From contig JARBJD010000149.1 of NCBI GenBank assembly GCA_033064195.1, positions 62,001 through 126,000 of the forward strand: a stretch of DNA of 64,000 nt. The letters are read 5' to 3'. This document shows positions 54,294 through 64,000 of the stretch, piece by piece; position 1 is the first letter of the stretch, and each line of letters opens with the position of its first letter. Under the pieces are notes generated by a model. It worked only from the letters and a program-made list of their open reading frames with translations. It had not been told where the DNA came from and made no database searches. The position numbers were made by a program, and so were the translations under genes. The stretch is from Blattamonas nauphoetae. Taxonomy: Eukaryota > Preaxostyla > Oxymonadida.

Positions 54294-54641
54294 TTATAAT
54301 CCTTTGAATTGAATTTTGGAATTTGATGATTGAGGCATGTCATCGTTTGAATACCGTGCATTTCGTGGTGGTTCATAATCTCTCACCCTGTGAGGGTTCG
54401 AAGCCTCTGGCGAGACAATCATCTGTTGTTGTGGTGCTCGATTGATTGCTTTGTTTTGCTGGTATACATCCATCATTCCTCCGAGACCACTGAGTATTCC
54501 TCCTGCTGTTTGTCCAAACTTGTTGTTTGTCTGTGAGAGCAAGCCACCTCCAACCTGAAGCAGTGATGGAGCAAGCGGTTTGATGAATTGAAAGAACTGT
54601 TTGCCAATATTTTTGAGTTTGTTGAAACTTCCTGGTGCCAT
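54294..54641 (-). CDS. Small MAPG protein carrying an in-frame hairpin cassette
   Basis: 115 residues starting MAPGSFNKLKNIGKQFFQFI, with a Gly-rich amphipathic segment (GGGLLSQTNNKFGQTAGGIL). The 37-bp hairpin cassette at 54380-54416 lies inside the reading frame and encodes SPEASNPHRVRDYE without disrupting it. Promoter motif at 54648-54659. Confidence 0.5.
   Translation of the reverse strand: MAPGSFNKLKNIGKQFFQFIKPLAPSLLQVGGGLLSQTNNKFGQTAGGILSGLGGMMDVYQQNKAINRAPQQQMIVSPEASNPHRVRDYEPPRNARYSNDDMPQSSNSKIQFKGL
54380..54416 (+). repeat. 37-bp hairpin cassette, copy 3 (inside a gene)
   Basis: Identical to copy 1 except for one extra T. It contains the B-box-like GGTTCGAAGCC and short complementary ends. 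It lies within the minor structural gene at 54294-54641. Confidence 0.6.
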
Positions 54642-54677
54642 TTATGTAAAAATAAAAAATACAATTCATTAATATTT

Positions 54678-55265
54678 CTAACGAGGAATTGCCTTTGTCA
54701 ATGAAATTCCATAATTGAGTATAGTGTTGTATGCTTCGTTGAAGGCAATGCTCATGTCTTTGCCACCAACAAGGATCTTGAAAATGGTTCTAAACACTGG
54801 GAGTTTATTCAGACATAAGCACTTGTCAGACAGGTCATCCAATTCAATCACCACATCATTGATTCCAGTGAGTGTGGCAATCAGTGCACATAAATCACTT
54901 TGGTTTGTGATCAGTTTCTTCGATGGTTCAATGAGATTGTTCAGTAGTTTCTTTTCACAGGCAAATGCATTCTTGTACACTAACAGTAGTTGATCTTTGA
55001 ATGCTGAAATATTTGAAGTGTATTCTCTCAGTGGTATTGAACGGCTTTGGATTGGAGCCGATGGATATATCTCGAGTGGTGGTGGATCATATGTACCTGG
55101 AACATTATCGAGTTCAACATTGGCACTCTGTTCATTTCGATCTTCGAGCTTTGATCTTCCAGAAGTTGCTCCTTTATTATCGATGATGACATTGTTGGTG
55201 ATTGACGTTGGAACGGAAGAAGAACTTGTGTGTTTCGTAAATTGACAACTTAGAATTGGCTGCAT
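54678..55265 (-). CDS. 195-residue protein of the virus-like element, unrecognised
   Basis: The start chosen is ATG at 55265 (MQPILSCQFTKH). The N terminus is polar and the C-terminal half helical ('LLVYKNAFACEKKLLNNLI', 'LPVFRTIFKILVGGKDMS'). It is the last clear start in the block. The T-rich motif lies just upstream (about 55276-55290). No family is recognised. Confidence 0.5.
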   Translation of the reverse strand: MQPILSCQFTKHTSSSSVPTSITNNVIIDNKGATSGRSKLEDRNEQSANVELDNVPGTYDPPPLEIYPSAPIQSRSIPLREYTSNISAFKDQLLLVYKNAFACEKKLLNNLIEPSKKLITNQSDLCALIATLTGINDVVIELDDLSDKCLCLNKLPVFRTIFKILVGGKDMSIAFNEAYNTILNYGISLTKAIPR

Positions 55266-55298
55266 CACTTTCTATAAAAATAAAAAATATATATTTAT

Positions 55299-55610
55299 GT
55301 TTTTAATCACTCATATCTTTCTCCAAGTGTGCGAATCGAGCATATTCCGGCATATATCCTGTTTGGTATTGACCCACATCTCTTGTTCGGTACGCTGCAG
55401 TTGTCTGTTCGTTCACAAATGTTGAGATGTTTACTGAATAACGACCAAGGAAAGTTTGCAAATCTTCTGTTTTTGTGATGATTTCGAGAAACTGTGGATG
55501 AATTTGTTCCTTAAACGCTTTTCTTGCTTTCGTTCTCTGATGATCTGGATTGGAACTGATGAAACCTTCAACATAGTCTTCCTTCCCTGCGTCCGAGTAG
55601 CATCTTTTGA
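55299..55610 (-). CDS. Edge frame of the virus-like element
   Basis: About 104 codons ending FAHLEKDMSD at a stop at 55299-55301, just beyond the T-rich motif of the next gene. No convincing start is seen, so it is partial at the edge of the element. Function unknown. Confidence 0.35.
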
Positions 55611-56614
55611 TTTAGCAACGATGAGATTGTCTGATTGCTGAATGTTGTCCAAATTGAATGAGACAATCCTTCCAATGATGGATTTGGGTGACAGGAATCA
55701 ACTTGGGTGGATGAAAACAGAAAACACCACACTTGCGTATTTGTCATAGAAAATAGTTTTGGGTTGATCTGATCAAGGTTCAAGATGGGGTTTCTTCATT
55801 TTCACATCTCGTATTCTCAATATTTTGTTCAGAAAAGAGAAAAAATGATTAAGTTGTGACATGAAACATGAAATTCACTCTACAACGATGAATTATCGTT
55901 ATTTCCTTCGTTTTCGCAAAGTGCAGTTCATCCCATTCCCCGTACTCACACTTTCAACGTAATTCTCAAGAAGCCACGGTGTTTGATCGTCGATCCGTAT
56001 CAGCCATCGCTCTATCGCATCTTCATGTCCTGCTTCTCGTCGTTTCTCCACTCTCTTCTTCCATCTCACTTTCTCATTCTTTTTCATGTCTTCACCGTCT
56101 TCATCCTTGATATTCAACAATCGATATTTCAATCTATCCTCGTCTGTCTTCTCCACCAACCACCCCACTTCCCACTCCTCTCTTCCAGTCTCCACAATCT
56201 CACCTTCTTCGAACAGTTCTCGCTCGAGCTTCAGAGTCTCTCTTAAAAGTTCCGAGATTCGATACGAAAGATTAAAATCTTTTGATTCTTCTTTCTGAAT
56301 GAACTCCTCTCGAGGAAGAATGAACTGAAGATATTGTTTCGCTGGTTTCAACACATTTTCAAACTGTAACTTTCGGATTCTATTCTGCTCTTCTTTGTTT
56401 TTGTATTGGATGTGTCTTCTTCTTACATCGATCAGAACGACCACTGCGTAGATGAGTCTCAAATGGAATTGGCCATGTGATATCGAAACTGCCATCGGCT
56501 TGGACGCGTTGATGACTCGTTGGACCAGATTCTCCTCCAACATGGAGGGAACCGAATAAGGTCGGACAATCGCGAGATTGATGATCATTTGAAGATGAGA
56601 GGAGTGTGCTGGTA

Positions 56615-57512
56615 TAGGGGGTGTACTAATTATGTCCCCTCGAGTTTTCTCACTGTCGACCAGGTCAATTGAGTTATTTTTTTGTCAAGAGTCTTACACT
56701 GAGTCAATTCATTTTTTAAGCATAGATTTTCAATATCGTATTCATTAAGTCACTCAAATCGCACAAATCTCAAAATGATTCACTGATTTTTCATTCTATG
56801 TGAAACGATAACTGTGTCAAACTTCTAATTGGAGTGATTATCACCTTTTTCTCTTGATTTTTGCTCTAAACATGCAAAAAAGTCAGATAGATTCGCTGAT
56901 CTGGTCGAAACAGTGGATTTCGTTCTGACATCACTCGAATGTTTGTTCAACTCATTTGACATTATGAATCACCTATTTTATCCTCTTTAAAAATAGGTGA
57001 AGTTATGAATTGGAAGAAATTCCATCTCATTCTTTAAACTTCAACACATTACTATCAGAATCGAAGTCTTGTGAGAATCACTCTGGAAAGTGAACGAGAT
57101 CAGATTTGAATCGACTCTCTGATGAAGAATGACAAACTTTCCTTGTTTTAACCTCACTTTTTAGAATGTATTGGACGATAGACATCTGTCATGTTGTCCT
57201 GTCATGATTGTCAAGGATCCTCCGGTTCTCTCCAACCAAGATGATATTCACACAAAGTTCGAGAATTCATGCTGTAGTCATCTCATTAAACCAGTTCTCT
57301 CATTCTTTTCATCAATCAATGAGTGAATCTGTGAAAACAAAGCAGGAGGAGACATGAAAAAGATGGTTTTTCGTGAATAAAGCAATATTGAAGTAAAATT
57401 CGAACTTTAGTCTGTCCGCTGGCTCGGTGTAAGCTCCTGTCTGGTCTTGTTTTCCATCTTCACTCACTGTATATGTAGAAAACCTGAGGGGACATAATTA
57501 GTACACCCCCTA
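56615..57512. mobile_element. TA-flanked inverted-repeat DNA element, copy B (898 bp)
   Basis: The ends are TAGGGGGTGTACTAATTATG and its complement, with TA duplicated at 56613-56614 and 57513-57514. It is the same family as copy A at 26626, with an internal sequence of similar length and loosely similar content. It lies inside the coding sequence of the third helical-repeat gene, and in the minus-strand host frame its first codon is TAG. Confidence 0.8.
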
Positions 57513-57776
57513 TATATTGGAGCAGCACGTTCGATCTAACAGTGAGCACAGGAGTGGAATATCGGAGAATGTGTTGACAACGACTTGGTCGAGAGACTTT
57601 CCGAGGATCCAGATGGACGAAGCTGCACAATGCCAGGATATGTTGATAAGGCCTTTCACGAAGTTGAAGGAGTTCGAATTGATTGTTTGTGAAGAAGGGG
57701 CTTTTTGGTCAAGCAGATCGAGGCAGACGATGATGGTGGATTTGAGAAGAGGAGCAAAATCGAATTCGACCAGAAT

Positions 57777-57807
57777 CTGGACAAGATGAGAAGAGATATA
57801 GACACAC
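57777..57807 (-). other. Candidate 31-nt intron
   Basis: On the minus strand it starts GTGTGTC and ends TTGTCCAG. Removing it joins codons GAT (57808-57810) and ATT (57774-57776) into an open frame; without splicing the frame ends soon after. It may alternatively be a frameshift. Confidence 0.5.
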
Positions 57808-59193
57808 ATCTTCAAAGTCGTAGATATTCTCCAAAAACAGAGCATTGAGGAGTGAGAATCCATCACAAAGTACTTCAAAAACAGCGTTTCCAGTGAGAAG
57901 TGGTGATTCGGAATGAAGTGTGGCGGAGTGAGCAGAGATGGTTCCATCCGACGGTGATGATTCCAAAAATCTTATCTTCAGTTCTGAAACACGTGAGGCG
58001 AGCATTTCACACAGTCGTCCTGCGAACGGTACAAGTGTTGACGAACCTTTATTCGAATCAGAAGGCACTTTGTGCTGTCTGAGTAAGATGGGTGTTTGAC
58101 GATCAGTATTGCAGCGAGTGATGATTGCTTTGAGAGCTAACTTCGACACTTCGGGATGTTGGGAGAAACATAGCTGAGGAAGAATCGTTAAAAGTGGACT
58201 TAAGGAGTTCTCACTCTGAAGACGATCGATGAATGCAAGAAATTGGGTTTTGTGATGGGCGAGGAAGGTGGAAGTCGATTGAGGAGTGGAAGTGAATAAG
58301 CACAGACAATTGCCGATCTGGGACAAGATAAGGGAAATGGGGTGAAACTCAAACTTCAGTGTTGGCAGTGTCCTTCGAAGTTGACATCATCCATTTGATG
58401 AAGAAGGATGGGATCGACGACTCGCAGATGCGATCCAACTCGTCTTCCGATGTTCGCCCTAATCACAGAAATCGCGAAAAACAACAATAGAGATGAACAG
58501 AAAACATTGTCAAACCAATGAAAGACAACAGTTTTGGGAGAGTGGTCTGAAAATGTGACAGAACAAGAATCAAACTGGAAGTTCATATGACGATGCTGTT
58601 TCGCAATATCGTTCAAGAATGGGAATGTACTCCATATCCAGAAGGGCGGAACGGGTCCAATTATACGCTGTGAAAATCATCAACGAGGGTGCATGATGAT
58701 AAGGTTGGACAAACACGACACAAGAACGAGGAGACTCTTCAACATCAACGGACGGAGTTGCCAGCAGTCGCCGCATATCTGGCTCAGAAACACTTCGACC
58801 AAATTCTGCAAAGAATTAGAAGTAATGTCAAGATAAAGATGGCAAACAACTTGTTTCGCTCTTGCACTGTCAAGTTTGGTAGGGGTGGAAGTTTTATCAA
58901 TGAACATGGTATTTCAAAGCGATGAATCGATGATCAGAAGTTCGATGAGACGATAGAACACAAGCTTGCTGATGACGGTGAGATTTGGAATCTCTTTTGG
59001 TTGGATCAGAAATGAGTGTCTTTCATGTTTGCAATATTATCTGTTTTGTGGAAATTGAAACTTGCTTACTCGATTTGAATGCACCTGGAACAGAGGAATG
59101 ACCAATCAATTGATCATGTTGTAAAATAGAATTGATCAAACCTTTCTATTATTTATTAACTCCGACTCAAATCTCTTCGAGGGCATTTCATTA

Positions 59194-62100
59194 ATGATCC
59201 TCCTCCTTCTCTTCCTCCAGTCATCCCACTCATCACCTTCTCAACACAACATCATCACCGGAATCCCCCTCGAAACGATTATATCGATCCGAACACAGAA
59301 CTCCGATCGATCATCCTCAAACACCATATCACACCTCCCAAATGGTGACTACTATGCTGACTCTCTGCATCTGGAATCGATCTCGTTAATTCTGAATGGG
59401 GACAAGAGAACAAGCCTTCATCATTCTCCGTTGACGCAGCAGCCGATCAAGCAAGACAATCACTCTTCGGGAAAACAAGAGAAATCGTGGAGAAGATATC
59501 GAAGCATGCTGGATTTGTGCAATGCAACAGTTTTGCTCACGTCTATCTCAGCATTTATGACCCGAAACGAAAAGTCAAAAACCAGAATCGGCGGGGATGC
59601 CGTTCACCGATATTTCGGAGGATCGCTGGCCACCCTCACCGCATCATCGATGACTGTGTCAAAATGCACTTTATTTGTGGACGGGACCTCTTCTCCGTTT
59701 GTTCTGAAATCGTCGTCAAGCAACACTGCGCCATCCACGGTCGAGTTGGTCCACACCAACATTATCGCATCAGACGCTGTGATGGGGCCAGTGAGTGAGA
59801 TTGAATCATCTGAAATACCCTGTCAGTTCGATATTGTGGTTTTCTCGACCAATCTGGACTCGATTTGTGTGATGGGTGGAAACAGTCTCTTGTTCCGCCA
59901 TTCAGTCGACCAAAATGCCGAGTCAACCTCATCTTCGACGGTTTCATCGTCGTTAATATCGAATTCGTTCACAAACGTGACATCATCGTCCATCCACCAT
60001 TCGCTCCTGACTTCTGCTCTTTCCCAGCGATGTGTTGGATCGACCATCACCAAATCAATCGGAGCACTTCAGGGGACGATTATTTCAGATATCAACTCTG
60101 GCGGGTCACTTCTCTGCTCGAACACCACGATCACAAAATCCACCCCAACATCAACTCCATCGAGGGACATCCTCGTTCACCAACAGTATTCTCCGTTCAT
60201 CGCCAAATACACACAGAATTCCCGCCCCGAATTCGTCTTCAAAGACACTAGTTTCACTGACCAGAAGCAACACAAGTTTTGGTCACTCTTCCAACAAGAA
60301 CATCAGCTCGTGCGAGGACAGAACACATACTTCACTCCGAGTGTCTCATCCATCATTTTTTCCAATTGCACCTTCAGCGAACTCAACAGTGATCCAAACG
60401 ATGACCACTTCAAAGGAGGATTAGCCATCCATCTCCAAACACCCGCACCTCTGACCATCACATCGTGCTCGTTCATCAACCTCACCTGCAAAGGCTGTGG
60501 TTCCGCAATTTATTCAGAATATGCGTCTGGTCTCGCTCATTTTGCCACAACCATCCTCATCAACGATTCAACCTTCACTCGATGCAACTCTTCGATGTAT
60601 GGAGGGTCGCTGTTTGTTGGTGGCCGTGGCAGTCGCACCATCGTCTCGTCCATCTTCACTCAAAATTATGGCCAGTTTCTGGCCGGCGCGTGTTATTCAC
60701 GTGGAGGGGATTATTCGTTCTGTCGATTTGAGGGGAACGAAGCAGAGAAAGGAGGAGCGATCTGTGAGGAAGGGCATGCTTCCATCCGATTCTGTCGTTT
60801 TCAAAACAATGTTGCTTCGGAGGGGCCAGATTTCTTGTTCGATGAATCTCCCGAGACGTTGTTGGGATGCACGCGATCGGAGGAGGATTGGGAGGGAGGG
60901 GCAGAAGTGGTGGTGATGGAGAGTGGAGAGGGAGAGGAGTGTTCAGCGTCGCAGCCGTGCCAAACACTCACAGAAGGACTGTACAAAGCATCAATGAATG
61001 GAAAAGACATCATTCACGTTGGGTCAGGGTGGACAGGTTCAACGACGATTGAGCAATCAGTTGGACATCTGACACTTCGAGGTTTCTATCCACTGGAGGA
61101 AGCATCCAGGAACACTCCCACTCAGACCTCATCGTTCTCGATCACAGTTGGCCAAGACTCAAACATCACATTGGATTCATTCGCCCTCTTGCCAAAGGAC
61201 GGCCTTCCACTGTTGACTTGCGAATCGAGTGGAGGATGTGTCATCGTGACGGATGTCCAAATTGAACACATCGAAGGAATCTCCACCCCTCTTCATATTC
61301 TCGGACGGCTCACTTGCAGTGAAGAGATCTCGATTCGACCATCTTTCCCAAGTCACAGACACACTCTTCTCGATTTCGGGCTCAGCAAATGTGTCCCTGG
61401 AGTCGGTTTTCTTCAGAAACATCGACTCATCATCCGCTTTGATCATCGCCTCATCTGGGGCGTCGTTTTCCACCTTCGAATGTGTATTCCATGCGATCAC
61501 TCGCGACTATGGACACGGTGCAGCTGCCATCGATGTGAATGAATGTGCTTCGCTCGATTTGTCCAGTTCCACATTCTCGCTCTGCCACTCGAAAGTGGGA
61601 CGAGCTGGAGCGCTCAGCATCAATCTGACAGATTACTCGTCCTTCCGCCCCAATGTCTTTTTCATCAACAACAAGGGAGAGACAGACGCTGACGCACACG
61701 ACATCCTCTTCTGTGGAGTTCCCCAACCGCCACTGACTCAAGAATCTCTCTCCGACATTCACTCGTTCAGCCCCTCACCACAAATCATCGACGGATCAAA
61801 CCCACACCCAATTCTCAACTATCCCGTCGATCTCGCCATCATGGAGGAGACCAAGTTCTCTTATTCGTATGCAATGGCGAATTATGTCGTCTTCACGCAG
61901 AATGTCAGACACATCAACTTCCAACAGATCGTCGACTCTCAAAACAAGTTGTACGTCGAGATCGCGGACACCACCCAAATCCCCGTCGCTCTCCCAGCTC
62001 TCCAATTGTCCTCATTCGATCTGTTCTTCTATTCAAGAGACACATTCTTCTTTCCTAAAATCCAGAAGTCACTGGAATCTGAAGGCTCTTTCATCTCAGC

Positions 62101-64000
62101 TGATGACAGCGAGGTTGGATTCGAATATCTCTCTATCGTCCTCTCATCGATGGAGACAGATCCATTCATCGTCCTCTCAATTTCATCAATTCTCCGTTTA
62201 ACTGAATGCCTCTTCACTTCTGACGGGAGTGTCCTCAACTATCCCATCATTCGGAGTTCAGGCGAAATCGTCCTCAAAGAAACAAGCTTCACAGACATCA
62301 CATTCGACAGCCATTCGTGCATTGAAATCGATGACGGGACATTCACACAGACCGGTCCGCAGGTGTCCGCTGCTGCATTCGTCTCCAACATCACCACGTC
62401 GGGGAATGGATCCTTCTTAAACGCAAGGAACTGTGTCATTGCCTTTCAGATGTTCAGTTTCTTCGATTGCCATGCTGAAAATGGAGGCGTCCTGTTCTGT
62501 CGGGATTGTACGTCGATCTTTCTCGATCGACTGATCGCTCTGAGATGCTCGGCGATGCAGAATGGAGGAGCGATCTGCATCGACTCCACGTCAACTTCGA
62601 CGGTGATGGATCTCGCCCCCAGTCTCTCTGAGTGTTCAGCTGAGCTTGGTGGAGGCATGTTCATAAACGTGACACGCCCATATGCCTTCACTCTGAAAGG
62701 ATCGCAGTTTATCACAGTGTTTGGTGAGAGGCACTCTTGTCCAACGTTTTCAAACTGTTCAGCGTCGAAGGGAGGCGGAGCTTTTTTTGATGGAGACTGG
62801 TCTGGAGTGCGGGAACTCTCGTGTTCGTCTTTGTTCATGTCCAATGGAGGATTCCCTTCGATTGGACACGATCTCTTCTTCACTGCATCTGCCGCTGGAT
62901 CCATGCCTGACTTTAGCAATGTCATCCGAACGCTGGCAATCACGAGTTCATCATTGAGCAGCCGATCCAGGCCAACCTCAAGGTCGTCGAAACATGTGGA
63001 AATTGAAGGAGGGAGTGTCCCATCGTTCAACATTGACGCTCCCAAACTCACTCTTACGTCAGTCCCGACTGATGATAACTGTGTGATGGGGCCCATCACG
63101 CAGTGCGCTTCAATCCGAAGACTTCTCGATCTCTTTCACACCCAAAACGAGGATGGGGAGTTCAACCAGGTCGCTGTCTTTCTCGGCAATGACGTATACT
63201 TCTTCGAGACGGGAGTGGTTCGATCTCAATCTGTGTTCATCACAAAGGACCCAAGCAGTAACTCCCCAACCCAGGTCAGATTTATCTTTGGGAATGCTTT
63301 TTGGGAAGACGACTCTTTCTTCGTTCGAGTTGTGGATGATGGAACTGCTGAATTATCGGAAGTCCCATTCACTTGGGAAGCGGACGTTGGTTTCTGTGAA
63401 GTGGCAGATGAATGGGGAAAGATGACGATCACATCGAGCACCTTCGACGTGAAGACTGATCTGACACAATCGCTTATTGTCTGTTCAGCGGGAGAAATCG
63501 TTGTCACTCATTCAACATTCACATCGACTGACTCGACTGTTGAAATCAAATGTCCACTTGTCGCTTCTTTCCCACTCTCCTCCCTCTCCACCAACACATC
63601 TCCCGACTTATTTGTCGTCATGGAGAATGTGACTTTTTCAGACCTGTCGATGGATGGATGTGTGGATGAAGTTGTGCATTTGGAGGGATTGGCTCAGACT
63701 TGGGAGCAGTGATTGAATATGTTTCAGATTCAGAATTCCCACGACGAGGAACTGGATTTGATGAACTGTACACAACACTGGATCTCTCCGAACCACTCTC
63801 AAGCATCTATCGAACACCCACTCTCCTTCTCTACTATCATCTCGTCGCCTCAGAAACCATTTTTGTGAGTCAGGATGGTCGAGATGCCTCTATTGTGGTG
63901 ACTCGTCGTTCCCGTGTCTCAGCTTGGACGAGGCAGATGCACATCTTCAGCTTGGTTTTCCTTCGCGAATTCTGGTGACGAGGGGAACAGTGCTCAGCTG
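59194..64000 (+). pseudogene. Large beta-helix surface-protein gene with frameshifts, runs off the window
   Basis: It starts at ATG 59194 with a signal peptide (MILLLLFLQSSHSSPSQHN). The first frame carries typical turns ('FTRCNSSMYGGSLFVGGRG', 'FEGNEAEKGGAICEEG') and the Cys motif 'GEECSASQPCQTLTEGL' (about 60.94 kb). Near 61.28 kb the coding frame switches to one running to 63.71 kb ('FFDCHAENGGVLFCRDC', 'LSECSAELGGGMFI'). Further switches occur near 63.70 and 63.89 kb, after which 'CGDSSFPCLSLDEADAHL' gives another Cys motif. At least three frame switches suggest a decaying gene or indel errors in the sequence. The 3' end lies beyond the window. Confidence 0.65.

Larger units (their letters stand above)
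46700..55610. mobile_element. Virus-like element with capsid-type structural genes (partial)
   Basis: A compact block of eight genes: two on the plus strand (48202-48573, 48953-49873) converging on six on the minus strand (49857-55265), with short gaps. Two ~560-620-residue paralogues look like major capsid-type proteins. Two short MAPG-starting hydrophobic/amphipathic proteins resemble minor structural proteins. A fibre-like protein carries an S74 chaperone. Nearly every start codon is preceded by a TTTTTTATTTTT motif. Family assignment is inference: a double-stranded DNA virus or polinton/virophage-like element. The genes seen look whole, with no clear break in the structural frames, which suggests recent origin. 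No replication, integrase or packaging gene is visible, so the element is partial or its ends lie elsewhere; the outer boundaries are uncertain. Confidence 0.6.
55899..58950 (-). pseudogene. Third helical-repeat gene, interrupted by a TA-flanked element
   Basis: The coding pieces run 58.9-57.5 kb and then, beyond an 898-bp insertion, 56612-55899. Upstream exons (58326 to 57808) give 'LALKAIITRCNTDRQ' and 'AVFEVLCDGFSLLNALFLE'. A candidate 31-nt intron (57777-57807, GTGTGTC...CCAG) follows, then ILVEFDFAPLLKSTIIVCL to CCSN. After the insertion the same frame resumes and runs through MIINLAIVRPYS and GREEWEVGWLVEKTDED to a basic tail. The C-terminal half is highly charged. It belongs to the same family as the genes at 26.3 and 39.3 kb. 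The 5' exons near 58.4-58.9 kb are not fully resolved. Confidence 0.6.

Noticed and set aside
55899-56588. Kleisin (Rad21/Rec8) N-terminal domain
   Set aside because: A first glance at 'LVQRVINASKP...' suggested this, but the frame joins upstream helical-repeat sequence across the transposon, and its charged C terminus fits that family better.
1-64000. CRISPR array or bacterial operons
   Set aside because: No regularly spaced short repeats with unique spacers and no ribosome-binding-site-linked gene chains. Introns show a eukaryotic genome.

Overview
The window looks like the nuclear genome of an intron-bearing, gene-family-rich protist. Short spliceosomal introns (GT...AG, several only 31-50 nt), kinases fused to SPRY-like domains and large secreted beta-helix surface proteins suggest an anaerobic flagellate, perhaps an oxymonad. 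The lineage is inference and was not checked by any search. Coding regions read with the standard genetic code.

Left third (1-26 kb). After about 4.5 kb of decayed sequence and inverted repeats comes a very large minus-strand gene (about 17.56 to 5.19 kb). It encodes a protein kinase domain followed by ten tandem SPRY-like units, each on its own exon. One of its introns holds a 3.47-kb MULE-like transposon (6994-10464) with ~85-bp terminal inverted repeats and a 9-bp target duplication. That transposon carries a captured coiled-coil gene. A tandem paralogous kinase-SPRY gene follows (17.79-19.75 kb), then two minus-strand beta-helix genes and a beta-helix fragment (21.15-26.13 kb).

Middle (26-45 kb). 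A helical-repeat (ARM/HEAT-like) gene is interrupted by two DNA transposons, a TA-flanked 1.0-kb element and a 1.3-kb MULE-like element with a perfect 9-bp target duplication. The host reading frame matches on both sides of each. Then come a Pho80-type cyclin, two transmembrane beta-helix surface proteins on opposite strands, a second helical-repeat gene, a 353-bp palindromic repeat and a third kinase-SPRY gene.

Right third (45-64 kb). A 155-bp inverted repeat, tRNA-like sequences and several repeat families lead into a virus-like element (about 46.7-55.6 kb). It has two capsid-sized paralogues, small structural-type proteins, an S74-chaperone fibre-type protein and a shared T-rich promoter motif before each start codon. 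Next is a third helical-repeat gene, interrupted by a second copy of the TA-flanked element, and then a long frameshifted beta-helix gene that runs off the window.

Taken together, the host genes are signalling kinases with tandem sensor-like domains and surface adhesin- or lectin-like beta-helix proteins. These are families that expand by tandem and exon duplication, and here they are heavily invaded by DNA transposons and one virus-like element. How the kinases and surface proteins work together is inference; nothing in the sequence proves it.
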